DNA from: Bacillota bacterium
Lineage (GTDB): Bacteria > Bacillota > Clostridia > Peptostreptococcales > Anaerovoracaceae
DNA: 12,978 bases
Reading direction: 5' to 3'
NCBI GenBank assembly: GCA_016282655.1
Contig: JAEELK010000192.1
Coordinates: 1-12,978 of the forward strand
In this document: positions 5,109 to 12,978 of the stretch, piece after piece
How positions within the stretch are numbered: the stretch's first letter is position 1
How the letters are laid out: each line of letters starts with the position of its first letter
The notes under the pieces: model-generated
What the model saw: the letters and a program-made list of their open reading frames with translations, nothing else
Told to the model about the DNA's origin: nothing
Database searches by the model: none
Translations under genes and position numbers: made by a program

Positions 5109-8100
5109 TCAAAGTTCCGGCGGCACGGAGACTTCCTTCGAAAGGGCCGGAAAATACAGCACGCACTCTCGCACCGGCAGGCCGAAGATCCGCCGCAGCG
5201 CGGCGGCGTAGGCGCGGATCTGCGGGGCGTAGAAGGCCGCCCTCTCGCCCACTGTCTCTTCGGTGACGGCGTCGGTCTTGTAGTCGATCACCGTGACGGT
5301 TTCGCCTTCCCGGATGCAGCAGTCCACGATGCCCTGCACCAGCAGCTCGTCCCCACCCGGGACCGGGAAATAGTCTTCCGCCGGCACGAGCAGCGAAAAC
5401 CGGAATTCGCGCCTGGCCTCGTCCGCCGCGAGGATCCTCTTCCCGATGCCGGACGCCGCGAAAGCGCAGATCCCCGCCGGGTCGATGCAGGCGGCCTGTT
5501 CCGGTGTGAGGTGCCCGCGCTCCGTGAGCCGGCGCAGTTCCGCCGCGGCGCCGTCCGCGGTCTGTGCGGCGGCAAGGTCGATGAATTGCAGCGCGGCGTG
5601 CCAGGCGGTGCCGCGCTCCGCGCCGGTGAGCGGCGCGCTCTTCCTTCCGGGCTCCGGGCGTCTGGGCGGCGCCGGCTGCGAGTATTCGTGGAACATCTCA
5701 AGGCTCTCGCTGTCCGGCTCGTCTCTCCCATGCAGGGAGGACGGCGTGATCTTGGACGGCAGCTCCACAGCCGCCTGCCAGGGATAGGTCCAGCCCGGTC
5801 CCTCCAGCCGCCCGGCTTCGCATATATCCGCCGCGGCAGGCATAGCTTCCGGAGCCGCCGGGGCGGGCTCCCCGGACCTCTCTTCCCCGCTGCACAGCGT
5901 GAGCCGGATGGGGCCGTCCTCCTTCAGGACCGCGGCGCGCACCAGCCACATCGCCATGGACCGGTCTTCGGAGAGCAGTTCCGGGGGCAGCGGCGAGATC
6001 TTGTCCTGCTCCGCCTTTTTCCGCAGGGCCTCACCGTCGGCCACTGAGCAGGTGATATAAAGCCGGTTGACGGCGCGCGTCATGGCCACGTAAAGCACGC
6101 GCATCTCCTCGGAGAGCGCCTCGGTCTTCAGCTGTTCGCGGATCGCCCGCCAGGCCAGCGAAGGCCAGGAGATGCCCAGGTCGTTTCGGATCACCCGACC
6201 GCCCAGCCCGTATTCGCGGTGGAGCAGCACCGGCCGGTTGAGGTCCTGCAAGTTGAAGCTCTTCCCCGTGCCAGACAGGAACACGATCGGGTATTCCAGT
6301 CCTTTGGAATGATGGATACTGATGATGCGCACGGCCTTTCCCTGCTCCACGTTCCCGGTCTGCGGTCCTTCGCCGCGCTCCCGCAGCCGCGCCATCCAGG
6401 CAACGAAGCGGAACACGCCGCGGTACCCGTCCTGCTCGAACTGCCGGGCATAGTCGAGCAGCCGGTAAACGTTCTCCCTGCGCGTCTCACCGTCCGGCAT
6501 GGAGGCCAGCAGGGCGAACAGGTCTGAGCGGCCGCAGATCCTCTCCAGCAGACTCGACACGCTCAGGTCCGCCGCCAGGGCACGGCAGGCTTCCAGTTCG
6601 TCCACGAACGCTGCGCATTTCGGCTGCGTCTCCGCGGCCAGCACCAGCGCAGACCAGAAGTCCATGCCGCTTCTCCCGGTACGGACGGCGGCAAGATCGT
6701 CCGCGCGGAAGCCGAATAGCGGCGAGCGAAGCACTGAGATCAGCGGCACGTCCTGCCTCGGGTTATCGATCACCGCCAGGTATGACAGCAGCATCGTGAT
6801 CTCCAGCGATTCGAAAAAGCTGCTGCCCTGCTGCGTCACGGCAGGGATCCCCAGTGCGGTGAGCGCAGCGTGGAAGATGCGGTCCGCGCCGCGGTTGGAG
6901 CGCAGCAGGATGGCGACATCTCCCCAGTCGGCAGGGCGGCTGCCGCTCTCGCAGCTCACGCGGACGCCGCCGTCCACCAGATCGCGGATCTTCCGCGCCA
7001 CGCAGTCCGCCTCGGCGCGCATCCTGTCCGGGCGTTCCGCGGCGCCGTCTCCGCCGTCCTCGTCCGCCGTCTCCGGGGGCGAGATCAGCGCAAGTTCCAC
7101 GCGGGCGCCGCATGGCACGTCCCGCCCTTTCCGGAGCGCGGCGTTCTCGTCGTAATCCAGTTCGCCCAATTCCCCGGACATGATGTTTTCGAACACGTGG
7201 TTGGCGGCGTCCAGGATCTCCGGGGAGGAGCGGAAATTCTCGCGCAGGAAAATGCGCAGCGGCGCTGTTGAGAACTTGTTCTCCTGCGACGCATCGGCCC
7301 ACTCGCCGTACTTTTCAAGAAAGATGGTGGGATCGGCCATGCGGAAGCGGTAGATAGACTGCTTAACGTCGCCCACCATGAACAGCTTCCGCCCGTTATC
7401 GGACAGCAGGGTGAACAGCCTGTCCTGGCAGCGGTTCACATCCTGGTACTCGTCCACCAGCACCTCAAGGAAGCGCCCGGACAGCGACGCCGCCAGCCCG
7501 TTGCTTTTATCCTCCAGCAGGTCCAGCATCATGTGTTCCTGGTCGGAGAAATCCACCACGTTCTGCCGCCGCTTTTCGTTTTCGAAGGCGGTCATCAGCC
7601 GCTGCGTAAGATCCAGCAGGGCCTCCATCGCGGGGCGGGCTGCCTCCATCTCGGCGGCGAGCTCGGCGGAAGAGGCATCGAACGTGCCTTCCACGGCCTT
7701 CCTGACCCAGTCCTTGTATTTGTTCCGGATCCCCTTGATCTCCTCCGTGCGGTCCGGGTCGCGATCGTCCGCTTTTTTGTATCCTTTGGGCGTCGGGAAC
7801 TCCACAGCCCGGGCGGCAGCCGCCGCGGCGTCCCAGTTCCCGCACCCGGCCGCGGCGGCCAGAGCCTCCAATCCCTTCGCTGACGCCGTCATCGAGACGC
7901 CCCAGGAGGCCGCCCCGGTCGCGTTCCCCTTCTGCTCCATCTCGTCTGTCAGGGCGCGCAGCCGCCGCGCGCGGAAGGCCGCCTGCCGCTGAATGTTCTT
8001 CAGCAGCAAAGTGCCCCAGCGGGTCTCTCCCACATCGGCGTCAGCCGAAACGGTCAGCGCGCTTTTCTGCTCCGCCAGCCACTGCCGCGGGTGCTCGTGG

Positions 8101-8642
8101 CTCTGCAGCGTGTTGTGCAGCCGGACCACCAGTTCTTCAAGCTTTCGGTCGTCCCGGCCTCCGCCGAAGGTGTCCGCCAGCGCTCGGAAGCCCGGCAGGG
8201 AGTCTGCCTGCGCGTACGTTTCCTCCAACACCTTCTCCAGCGCGGAGCGCAGGATCGCTTCGGCGCGTTCCGGCTCCACCACCTTGAAGTCCGGCCGAAG
8301 CTCAGCCAGGCGGACGTTCTCGCGCAGGAAGCGGCCGCAGATGCTGTCGATCGTGCCGATGAACGCGCGGCTGCACAGTTCCGGCTGGCGGCGCAGGTGC
8401 CGGTTGCCGGGGTCGGCAGCGATCCGCTCGTTGAGCTTTTTCAGGATCTTGCTGCGCAGGTCGCCGGCGGCGGCGCGGGTATACGTCACCACGCACAGTT
8501 TGTCGATATCCGCCCCCTCGTCCACCAGCCGGAGCAGGCGCTCCACCAGCACGGTGGTCTTGCCGCTGCCTGCCGCCGCGGACACGAGGCGGCTGCTGCC
8601 GCGGCTCTCCGCTGCCAGGTTCTGGTCATTCGTCATTTCCAT
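5109..8642 (-). CDS. addA: ATP-dependent helicase/nuclease subunit A (AddA)
   Basis: This 1177-residue protein is the motor subunit of AddAB, which unwinds and resects DNA double-strand ends for RecA-dependent repair. Superfamily 1A motifs appear in order: Walker A AAAGSGKT (22-29), VVTYTRAAAGDLRSKI (51-66), Walker B DEYQD (397-401), GDVKQSIYRFR (424-434), ENFRSSPEI (468-476), IHHSKGLEYPIVF and LYVAMTRA. The C-terminal RecB-type nuclease has GTAWHAALQ, VQGIVD (D1107), DYKTD (D1120, K1122) and QIRAY (Q1141, Y1145), so it looks active. Length is close to the 1232 of B. subtilis AddA. The ATG at 8640-8642 has GAAAGGAG 9 bases upstream and overlaps addB by 17 bases, indicating coupled translation. 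An ATG two codons later is an alternative. Motif Ia has Arg where Asn is usual (TYTR for TFTN). Confidence 0.97.
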   Translation of the reverse strand: MEMTNDQNLAAESRGSSRLVSAAAGSGKTTVLVERLLRLVDEGADIDKLCVVTYTRAAAGDLRSKILKKLNERIAADPGNRHLRRQPELCSRAFIGTIDSICGRFLRENVRLAELRPDFKVVEPERAEAILRSALEKVLEETYAQADSLPGFRALADTFGGGRDDRKLEELVVRLHNTLQSHEHPRQWLAEQKSALTVSADADVGETRWGTLLLKNIQRQAAFRARRLRALTDEMEQKGNATGAASWGVSMTASAKGLEALAAAAGCGNWDAAAAAARAVEFPTPKGYKKADDRDPDRTEEIKGIRNKYKDWVRKAVEGTFDASSAELAAEMEAARPAMEALLDLTQRLMTAFENEKRRQNVVDFSDQEHMMLDLLEDKSNGLAASLSGRFLEVLVDEYQDVNRCQDRLFTLLSDNGRKLFMVGDVKQSIYRFRMADPTIFLEKYGEWADASQENKFSTAPLRIFLRENFRSSPEILDAANHVFENIMSGELGELDYDENAALRKGRDVPCGARVELALISPPETADEDGGDGAAERPDRMRAEADCVARKIRDLVDGGVRVSCESGSRPADWGDVAILLRSNRGADRIFHAALTALGIPAVTQQGSSFFESLEITMLLSYLAVIDNPRQDVPLISVLRSPLFGFRADDLAAVRTGRSGMDFWSALVLAAETQPKCAAFVDELEACRALAADLSVSSLLERICGRSDLFALLASMPDGETRRENVYRLLDYARQFEQDGYRGVFRFVAWMARLRERGEGPQTGNVEQGKAVRIISIHHSKGLEYPIVFLSGTGKSFNLQDLNRPVLLHREYGLGGRVIRNDLGISWPSLAWRAIREQLKTEALSEEMRVLYVAMTRAVNRLYITCSVADGEALRKKAEQDKISPLPPELLSEDRSMAMWLVRAAVLKEDGPIRLTLCSGEERSGEPAPAAPEAMPAAADICEAGRLEGPGWTYPWQAAVELPSKITPSSLHGRDEPDSESLEMFHEYSQPAPPRRPEPGRKSAPLTGAERGTAWHAALQFIDLAAAQTADGAAAELRRLTERGHLTPEQAACIDPAGICAFAASGIGKRILAADEARREFRFSLLVPAEDYFPVPGGDELLVQGIVDCCIREGETVTVIDYKTDAVTEETVGERAAFYAPQIRAYAAALRRIFGLPVRECVLYFPALSKEVSVPPEL

Positions 8643-11600
8643 GAGCGTCTTCTCCTTTCCCGGCCGCCGCCGTTTTCTTCTCGAGCATATCCCAGAACGC
8701 CTTCGTATCCATGCCGGCCCGGTAGCGGCGTTTGTCCGTCTCCTCGTTGAAATGGCAGGCCTCCGCGTAATCGCAGTAGCGGCAGGCGTTATCGTTCTCT
8801 CCCTTGAACCAGGGATCCGCCGCGATGCTGCCGCGCCGGATCTCCGCAGCCATCTCGCCCAGCGTTTTCTCCACGAACTGCCCCAGTTTCCGGAACTGCC
8901 CATCGTCCGCGATCGAGCCCGTCACGCCGCCGGCTTTTGAGATCTTCACCGGCAGGTACTGCCGGCCGGGTTCGGCCTCCATGGCCCGCAGGACCTCGTC
9001 GCCCGTGCCCCGGAGCAGGAGCCCGCTGCGCTTCAGTTCTTTTTCCTTTCTCTTCTCCGCCTCTTCGGGCGTCACGCGCTTGTCGGCGTTCACCAGCGGC
9101 TCGCGCGCCGGCACGTACAGCACACCGGCCGGGACGATCTCGCCCTTGCCGAAGTATTCCACCCCGACTTTCTGCAGAGCGAACAGATACAGCAGCATCT
9201 GCAGGCTCAGCCCCACGCTGACGTCGCCCAGCTTGAAGTCCTTCGTACCGGACTTATAGTCCACCACACGCAGGAAGAGCCGCCCGTCGTGCTCCCAGCC
9301 GTCCACACGGTCAACGATCCCCGTCAGGATCACCTGCTCGTCCCCCTCGCCGAACAGTGCCGGCGGCAGTCCCTCGGTGCGGCCTAGATCCAGTTCCAGC
9401 GCCAGCGGCCGGAACTGCGAGCCCCGCAGCTCGCGCACCGAGTCCAGCACGATCTTCTTCGCGGCGTCGGCCAGACGGCGGAAGAGATAGCGGAACCGCG
9501 CTGTCTTCTCCCGGAAGCCGCTCAGCTGCTCCTCGGTGAAGCGCGCCGTCCACTCCTCCGTCAGCGCTTCGATCTCCTCGTCTGTCACGGCATCGAATCC
9601 ACCCCGGGCGGAGGTCTCGCGCACCACGTTCTCCAGCAGATAGTGCAGGAAGGTGCCCATCTCCGGCGGCGCGAAGGCCTCCGTTTTCCGCGGCTCCGCC
9701 TTCAGTCCGTAGCGCAGGAAGAAGCGGAACCTGCATTCCGCGGCCGCCTCCGCACGGGAGGCAGTCAGCCGCAGCTCGCGCCCGTACAGACGTTCGGCTG
9801 CGGGGCGGCTCAGCTGCCCGCGGATCTGCGTGCCCGCGGCGCGGAGGCGTTCCATGCGCTCCGGCTCGCCGGGCAGCGAGGCAAAATACGCGCAGGCAGG
9901 CGGATCTCCTGCGCAGGCGAGCTCCCGCGCGGGCGAGAGCGCCTCCCGCCGGGCCGCAGTGAGGTCACCCGGCGCTTCTTTCAGGCCGAACAGCCGCCCC
10001 AGCCGCTCGGCGGGCAGGGCGGGCCTCGTCTCTTTCCCATCGGCGCCGAACAGCGGCCGGCTCACGGTGAGCGTGGCCTCCGGCAGTGTGAACACGTTGT
10101 AGATCAGCGTGAACTCCCGCTGGAGGATATCGTCCGGATCGGCCAGTTCGATGCCCAGGCGGCGGAGCTCCTCGCGCTCGGGATCGTTCAGGATACCGCT
10201 CTCGTCGGACACGCGCGGCAGGCGGTCGTCCGTAGCGCCGAGCACGAACAGGTGCTTCAGGCTGCGCCGGCGCATGCGGTCGAAATCGCCCATCCCCACG
10301 CGGTCGAGCGTTACCGGGATGGATCCTGTGTCGTACTGGCAGAGCACGCGCCGGAACAGCCGCGCGAACGTGCTCTGGTCCATCTCCATGCTGCCCAGCA
10401 CGGCGGCGCACTGCTCCAGCGAAGCGGCCATCTTCTCCCAGAGCTGGCGGTATTCCGCGGCGGTCTGCGCCTCGCCCGCCTCCTCCAGCTCGCCGGCGCG
10501 CTGCTCCAGCCGCTCGGGCAGGGAGATGTCGTCCCAGAGATCCGCGAGCGCGCGGCACTGCTCCGCGGCCGTCACGGCCGCGCGTCCGCGCTCGGCAAAG
10601 CGCTGCAGCGGGGCGGCGATCCGCCGGCGGAGGGCGTTGAGCCTTGCGAGCGCGGCATGGTCCTCGTCCGTCCACTCCTTCACCACGCCGCGGGGATTCT
10701 GACGCCACGGCTCCTCCCGCGTCCAGGCCGTACCGCGCAGGCCCCAAAGCAGCACGTAGTTCTCCAGCTCGTCCCGCTCTTCCAGTGTGATCTCCGGCAG
10801 GCCGGTCTTCAGATAGGTGAACATGCTCTCGTAGCTCCATCCGTCCTCCAGCAGTTCGAAGGCGGCGTTCACCAGCGTGGGCAGAGGTTTGGAAAGGATG
10901 TCCGTTTTCACGGAGCTGTAAAAAGGCACCTCATAGCGGCGGAAGGTCTCTTCCAGCGTACCGCGCAGATCGTCGAAGCCGCGCACAGCCACTGCCACGT
11001 CCCGCCAGCGGCAGCCCGTCTCCCGCACGATGCGGCGGATGCTCCCGGCAGCCAGCTCGCATTCTGCCGCGGGGGTCGGCGCGGTCAGCAGGCGGACCCT
11101 GCCGCAGGGGTCGGCCGACGCTTCGGACCAGTCGAACAGATGCGCCTCAAGGAAGCCGATCGGGTCTTCCTCCCCCCGGCCGGGCAGCGTTTTCACCTCT
11201 ATGCTCACGCCGTCCTCTTCGGCGAGGCGGCGCAGGCTCTGCCCCGCCTCGCGTGAGAGCCGGAACACGTTGTCCCCGCCGTCCAGGCCGTCGCAGGTCA
11301 GGCAGGCCGTGCACTCGCCTGTGAGCGTGAGTTCGCGGATCACGGCGCGCTCCTGCGCGGTAAAATCCGTGAACCCGTCGATATACACGTGCGCCCCGCG
11401 CAGGAACGTGCAGGCGGGGATCTGCTCCGCCAGGATGTCCAGCCTGGACACGCTTCCCAGCCCGCTGCGCTCCTCCACCGCGTCCAGCGCCTCGCGCAGC
11501 AGCGCGAGATCCGAAAGCTTCTGCGCCAGCATGCCCTTCGAGTGCGCCGCCGCCTCGCGCAGGAGGGCGCTGTCCGCCTTCCCCTGCCGCAGCTCGTCCA

Positions 11601-11970
11601 GCGTCTTCAGAAGCATCTCCGCCGTTTCGGGGTTCCGGGCCGCGCCGCCGTACACGGCAAGGCCGCCCTCCGCCGTTTCCAGCGCGAGCGACATCTGCAG
11701 GATCCGTCCGCCGGCGTCCGCGAAGCGCCGCGCGCTGCCGCCGACCTCGAGCGACACATAATGCGCGAGCCGGGAGAAGGAGAGCACCTCCGCGTACAGG
11801 CTCATCGTGTCCCCGCAGCGGCGCGCGAGCTCGCGCTCGGCCTCGTGGCTGTACTGCTCGGGCACGATGAGATAATTCCCGCCCTCGCGCCGCGCGGCAC
11901 GTTCGGCGATCTCGCCGAGGATGAGGCCGGTCTTGCCGGACCCCGCCCGGCCAAGGATAAAACGCAGCAT
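8626..11970 (-). CDS. addB: ATP-dependent helicase/deoxyribonuclease subunit B (AddB)
   Basis: The 1114-residue partner of AddA, with an N-terminal Walker A (GRAGSGKT, 7-14) followed by LIVPEQYSHEAE, the usual opening of AddB. The later helicase motifs are degenerate, as in the family, whose helicase-like part serves Chi recognition rather than unwinding. The C-terminal nuclease has GTFLHYLLE, GIVDRVDG (D887), VDYKSGTK (D904, K906) and LQMLLY. Four cysteines for the [4Fe-4S] staple are present: C746 (ECRFRFF) and C1063, C1066, C1072 (CRYCDYAEAC). Length is slightly below the 1166 of B. subtilis. The ATG at 11968-11970 has GGAGGG 6 bases upstream. The frame stays open to 12150, but those residues are unlike the family and run into the divergent promoter region. 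It is the first gene of the addB-addA pair. Confidence 0.97.
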   Translation of the reverse strand: MLRFILGRAGSGKTGLILGEIAERAARREGGNYLIVPEQYSHEAERELARRCGDTMSLYAEVLSFSRLAHYVSLEVGGSARRFADAGGRILQMSLALETAEGGLAVYGGAARNPETAEMLLKTLDELRQGKADSALLREAAAHSKGMLAQKLSDLALLREALDAVEERSGLGSVSRLDILAEQIPACTFLRGAHVYIDGFTDFTAQERAVIRELTLTGECTACLTCDGLDGGDNVFRLSREAGQSLRRLAEEDGVSIEVKTLPGRGEEDPIGFLEAHLFDWSEASADPCGRVRLLTAPTPAAECELAAGSIRRIVRETGCRWRDVAVAVRGFDDLRGTLEETFRRYEVPFYSSVKTDILSKPLPTLVNAAFELLEDGWSYESMFTYLKTGLPEITLEERDELENYVLLWGLRGTAWTREEPWRQNPRGVVKEWTDEDHAALARLNALRRRIAAPLQRFAERGRAAVTAAEQCRALADLWDDISLPERLEQRAGELEEAGEAQTAAEYRQLWEKMAASLEQCAAVLGSMEMDQSTFARLFRRVLCQYDTGSIPVTLDRVGMGDFDRMRRRSLKHLFVLGATDDRLPRVSDESGILNDPEREELRRLGIELADPDDILQREFTLIYNVFTLPEATLTVSRPLFGADGKETRPALPAERLGRLFGLKEAPGDLTAARREALSPARELACAGDPPACAYFASLPGEPERMERLRAAGTQIRGQLSRPAAERLYGRELRLTASRAEAAAECRFRFFLRYGLKAEPRKTEAFAPPEMGTFLHYLLENVVRETSARGGFDAVTDEEIEALTEEWTARFTEEQLSGFREKTARFRYLFRRLADAAKKIVLDSVRELRGSQFRPLALELDLGRTEGLPPALFGEGDEQVILTGIVDRVDGWEHDGRLFLRVVDYKSGTKDFKLGDVSVGLSLQMLLYLFALQKVGVEYFGKGEIVPAGVLYVPAREPLVNADKRVTPEEAEKRKEKELKRSGLLLRGTGDEVLRAMEAEPGRQYLPVKISKAGGVTGSIADDGQFRKLGQFVEKTLGEMAAEIRRGSIAADPWFKGENDNACRYCDYAEACHFNEETDKRRYRAGMDTKAFWDMLEKKTAAAGKGEDAHGNDE
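8652..8658 (-). promoter_or_regulatory. Ribosome binding site of addA inside addB
   Basis: AAAGGAG lies 9 bases before the addA ATG and within the last codons of addB. It sets the addA start at 8642 rather than the longer open frame reaching 8903, which would overlap addB by nearly 280 bases. Confidence 0.85.
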
Positions 11971-12122
11971 GGGATGCCCTCCGTCCGTTCGTCTGTTCCC
12001 GGCGCGATGCGCCACGGGACCTGTGTTCTTGTCCGCTGTACCTATCCTACTCCCATGAAAGGGATATATACGGGACTGTTGTTGTGCTCCGACCGTTTTT
12101 TGCGTCGGCGAAGCCTTAGCCC

Positions 12123-12151
12123 TTGCAAGGAAGGAACTGCCGTGATACAAT
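12123..12151 (+). promoter_or_regulatory. Promoter of glyS
   Basis: TTGCAA (12123-12128), a 17-base spacer and TACAAT (12146-12151) form a good housekeeping-sigma promoter. Transcription should start near 12158, leaving a leader of only about 45 nt. Confidence 0.8.
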
Positions 12152-12167
12152 ACGCGGGTATTTCATG

Positions 12168-12191
12168 CTCCGCGGCAGCCGGCCGCGGGAG
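12168..12191 (+). promoter_or_regulatory. GC-rich hairpin abutting the glyS ribosome binding site
   Basis: CTCCGCGG (12168-12175) can pair with CCGC-G-GGAG (12183-12191), giving 8 bp with one bulged G and a 7-base loop. It ends at the first base of the Shine-Dalgarno region (AAAGGA, 12192-12197). It may tune translation or simply fold the leader; no T run follows, so it is not a terminator. Confidence 0.4.
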
Positions 12192-12203
12192 AAAGGAAAA
12201 AAT

Positions 12204-12978
12204 ATGAACGCCAGCGAAAAAACCATGGAGAAGATCGTGAACCTCTGCAAAGGCCGCGGGTATGTATACCCCTCCAGCGAGATCTACGGAGGCCTTTCCA
12301 ACAGCTGGGACTTCGGTCCGCTCGGCGCGGAGCTGAAGAACAACGTGAAAAAGGCCTGGTGGAAGAAGTTCGTGCAGGAGAATCCCTACAACGTCGGCCT
12401 GGACTCCGCCATCCTGATGAACTCCCAGGTGTGGATGGCCTCGGGTCACGTGGTGAACTTCAACGATCCTCTCATCGACTGCAAAAGCTGCAAAATGCGC
12501 CATCGCGCGGACAAGCTGATCGAGGACTGGCTCCTCGCCAATCCCGAGGACGGCGTCATCGTGGAAGCCATGACCAACGACGAGATGGTGGACTTCATCC
12601 AGACCCGCCGCATTCCCTGCCCGGGCTGCGGCAAGACCGACTTCACCGGGATCCGGAAGTTCAACCTGATGTTCAAGACCCACATCGGCGTCACGGAAGA
12701 CAATACCACCGAGGTCTATCTCCGTCCCGAGACCGCGCAGGGCATTTTCGTGAACTTTGCCAACGTGCAGCGCACCACCCGCCGGAAGATCCCCTTCGGC
12801 ATCTGCCAGATCGGCAAGAGCTTCCGCAACGAGATCACGCCCAAGAACTTCATCTTCCGCGTGCGCGAGTTCGAGCAGATGGAGCTTGAGTTCTTCTGCG
12901 AGCCGGATACCGACCTGGAGTGGTTCGCCTACTGGCGCAACTACTGCCACAAGTGGCTGACGGACCTCGGCATGAAGG
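12204..12978 (+). CDS. glyS: Glycyl-tRNA synthetase, single-chain class II type (5' part, cut by the window end)
   Basis: 258 residues are visible of a family usually about 460 long. The enzyme charges tRNA-Gly in the cytoplasm. Class II features are clear: the N-terminal [14 protein letters not shown] and WDFGPLG (35-41), [13 protein letters not shown] (173-185), and motif 2 [18 protein letters not shown] (208-225) with the ATP-binding arginines. C93, C96, C139 and C142 (DCKSC and PCPGCGK) form a likely zinc knuckle in the insertion domain, as in the bacterial/archaeal-eukaryotic alpha2 type; the alpha/beta GlyQ-GlyS type is excluded. The ATG at 12204 has AAAGGA 6 bases upstream. It is transcribed divergently from addB by its own promoter, with no T-box in the leader. 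Nothing appears damaged before the edge. Confidence 0.97.
   Translation, partial: MNASEKTMEKIVNLCKGRGYVYPSSEIYGGLSNSWDFGPLGAELKNNVKKAWWKKFVQENPYNVGLDSAILMNSQVWMASGHVVNFNDPLIDCKSCKMRHRADKLIEDWLLANPEDGVIVEAMTNDEMVDFIQTRRIPCPGCGKTDFTGIRKFNLMFKTHIGVTEDNTTEVYLRPETAQGIFVNFANVQRTTRRKIPFGICQIGKSFRNEITPKNFIFRVREFEQMELEFFCEPDTDLEWFAYWRNYCHKWLTDLGMK

Larger units (their letters stand above)
11971..12203. other. Divergent intergenic region between addB and glyS
   Basis: This 233-base stretch holds the addB leader (left) and the glyS promoter and leader (right). No convincing -35/-10 pair was found for addB; TATATA (minus strand, about 12070-12065) is the best -10-like sequence but has no matching -35. 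A CCGAC/GTCGG inverted repeat around a T run (about 12090-12108) has no clear role. No small gene is supported. Confidence 0.6.

Noticed and set aside
9643..11256. Plus-strand open frame of 537 codons inside addB
   Set aside because: It is antisense to conserved AddB sequence, with low-complexity composition and no ribosome binding site.
12088..12110. CCGAC/GTCGG inverted repeat with an internal T run as a terminator or operator
   Set aside because: The stem is only 5 bp with the T run in the loop rather than after it, and nothing else supports a regulatory role.
12042..12950. Minus-strand open frame of 302 codons over glyS
   Set aside because: It is antisense to a canonical glycyl-tRNA synthetase and crosses its promoter; composition is typical of a shadow frame.

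Overview
The window looks like chromosomal DNA of a GC-rich member of the Clostridia (Bacillota), probably host-associated. The evidence is an addB-addA recombination pair in place of recBCD, a single-chain class II glycyl-tRNA synthetase, strong AAAGGAG-type ribosome binding sites, and a signal peptide of the MRKRLL...LLPMGVWA style seen on clostridial surface proteins. Almost everything reads on the minus strand; only glyS at the right edge reads on the plus strand. The GC-rich sequence creates many long antisense open frames. I treat these as shadows.

Left edge (1-1452, minus): the 5' part of a secreted, very acidic protein with nine EPAE-type repeats, two extracellular-type regions and an EF-hand-like loop. 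Its 409-base leader holds a complete control unit: a TGGACG-17-TATAAT promoter, a cobalamin-type riboswitch aptamer, and an intrinsic terminator about 60 bases before the start codon. This suggests a surface protein made when corrinoid is scarce, possibly for corrinoid capture. It is the most interesting part of the window.

Middle left (1453-3211, minus): a Na/Pi cotransporter-family protein with a C-terminal PhoU-like domain, ended by a perfect 32-base palindromic terminator. It is preceded by two TTTACA direct repeats 11 bases apart that look like a PhoP (Pho) box. The second half of the transporter lacks the usual GANIGTT motif.

Centre (3212-5108, minus): rpmE (zinc-binding ribosomal protein L31) has its own near-consensus promoter, a possible leader hairpin and a terminator. 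It is followed closely by sppA (signal peptide peptidase) overlapping an RDD membrane protein gene, with a GNRA-loop hairpin after the latter.

Right (5109-11970, minus): addB and addA, overlapping by 17 bases, encode the AddAB helicase-nuclease for double-strand break processing. Both nuclease domains and the AddB iron-sulfur cysteines are intact.

Right edge (11971-12978): a 233-base divergent intergenic region with a TTGCAA-17-TACAAT promoter on the plus strand, then glyS, cut by the window end. No tRNA, rRNA, insertion sequence, CRISPR array or phage gene was seen.
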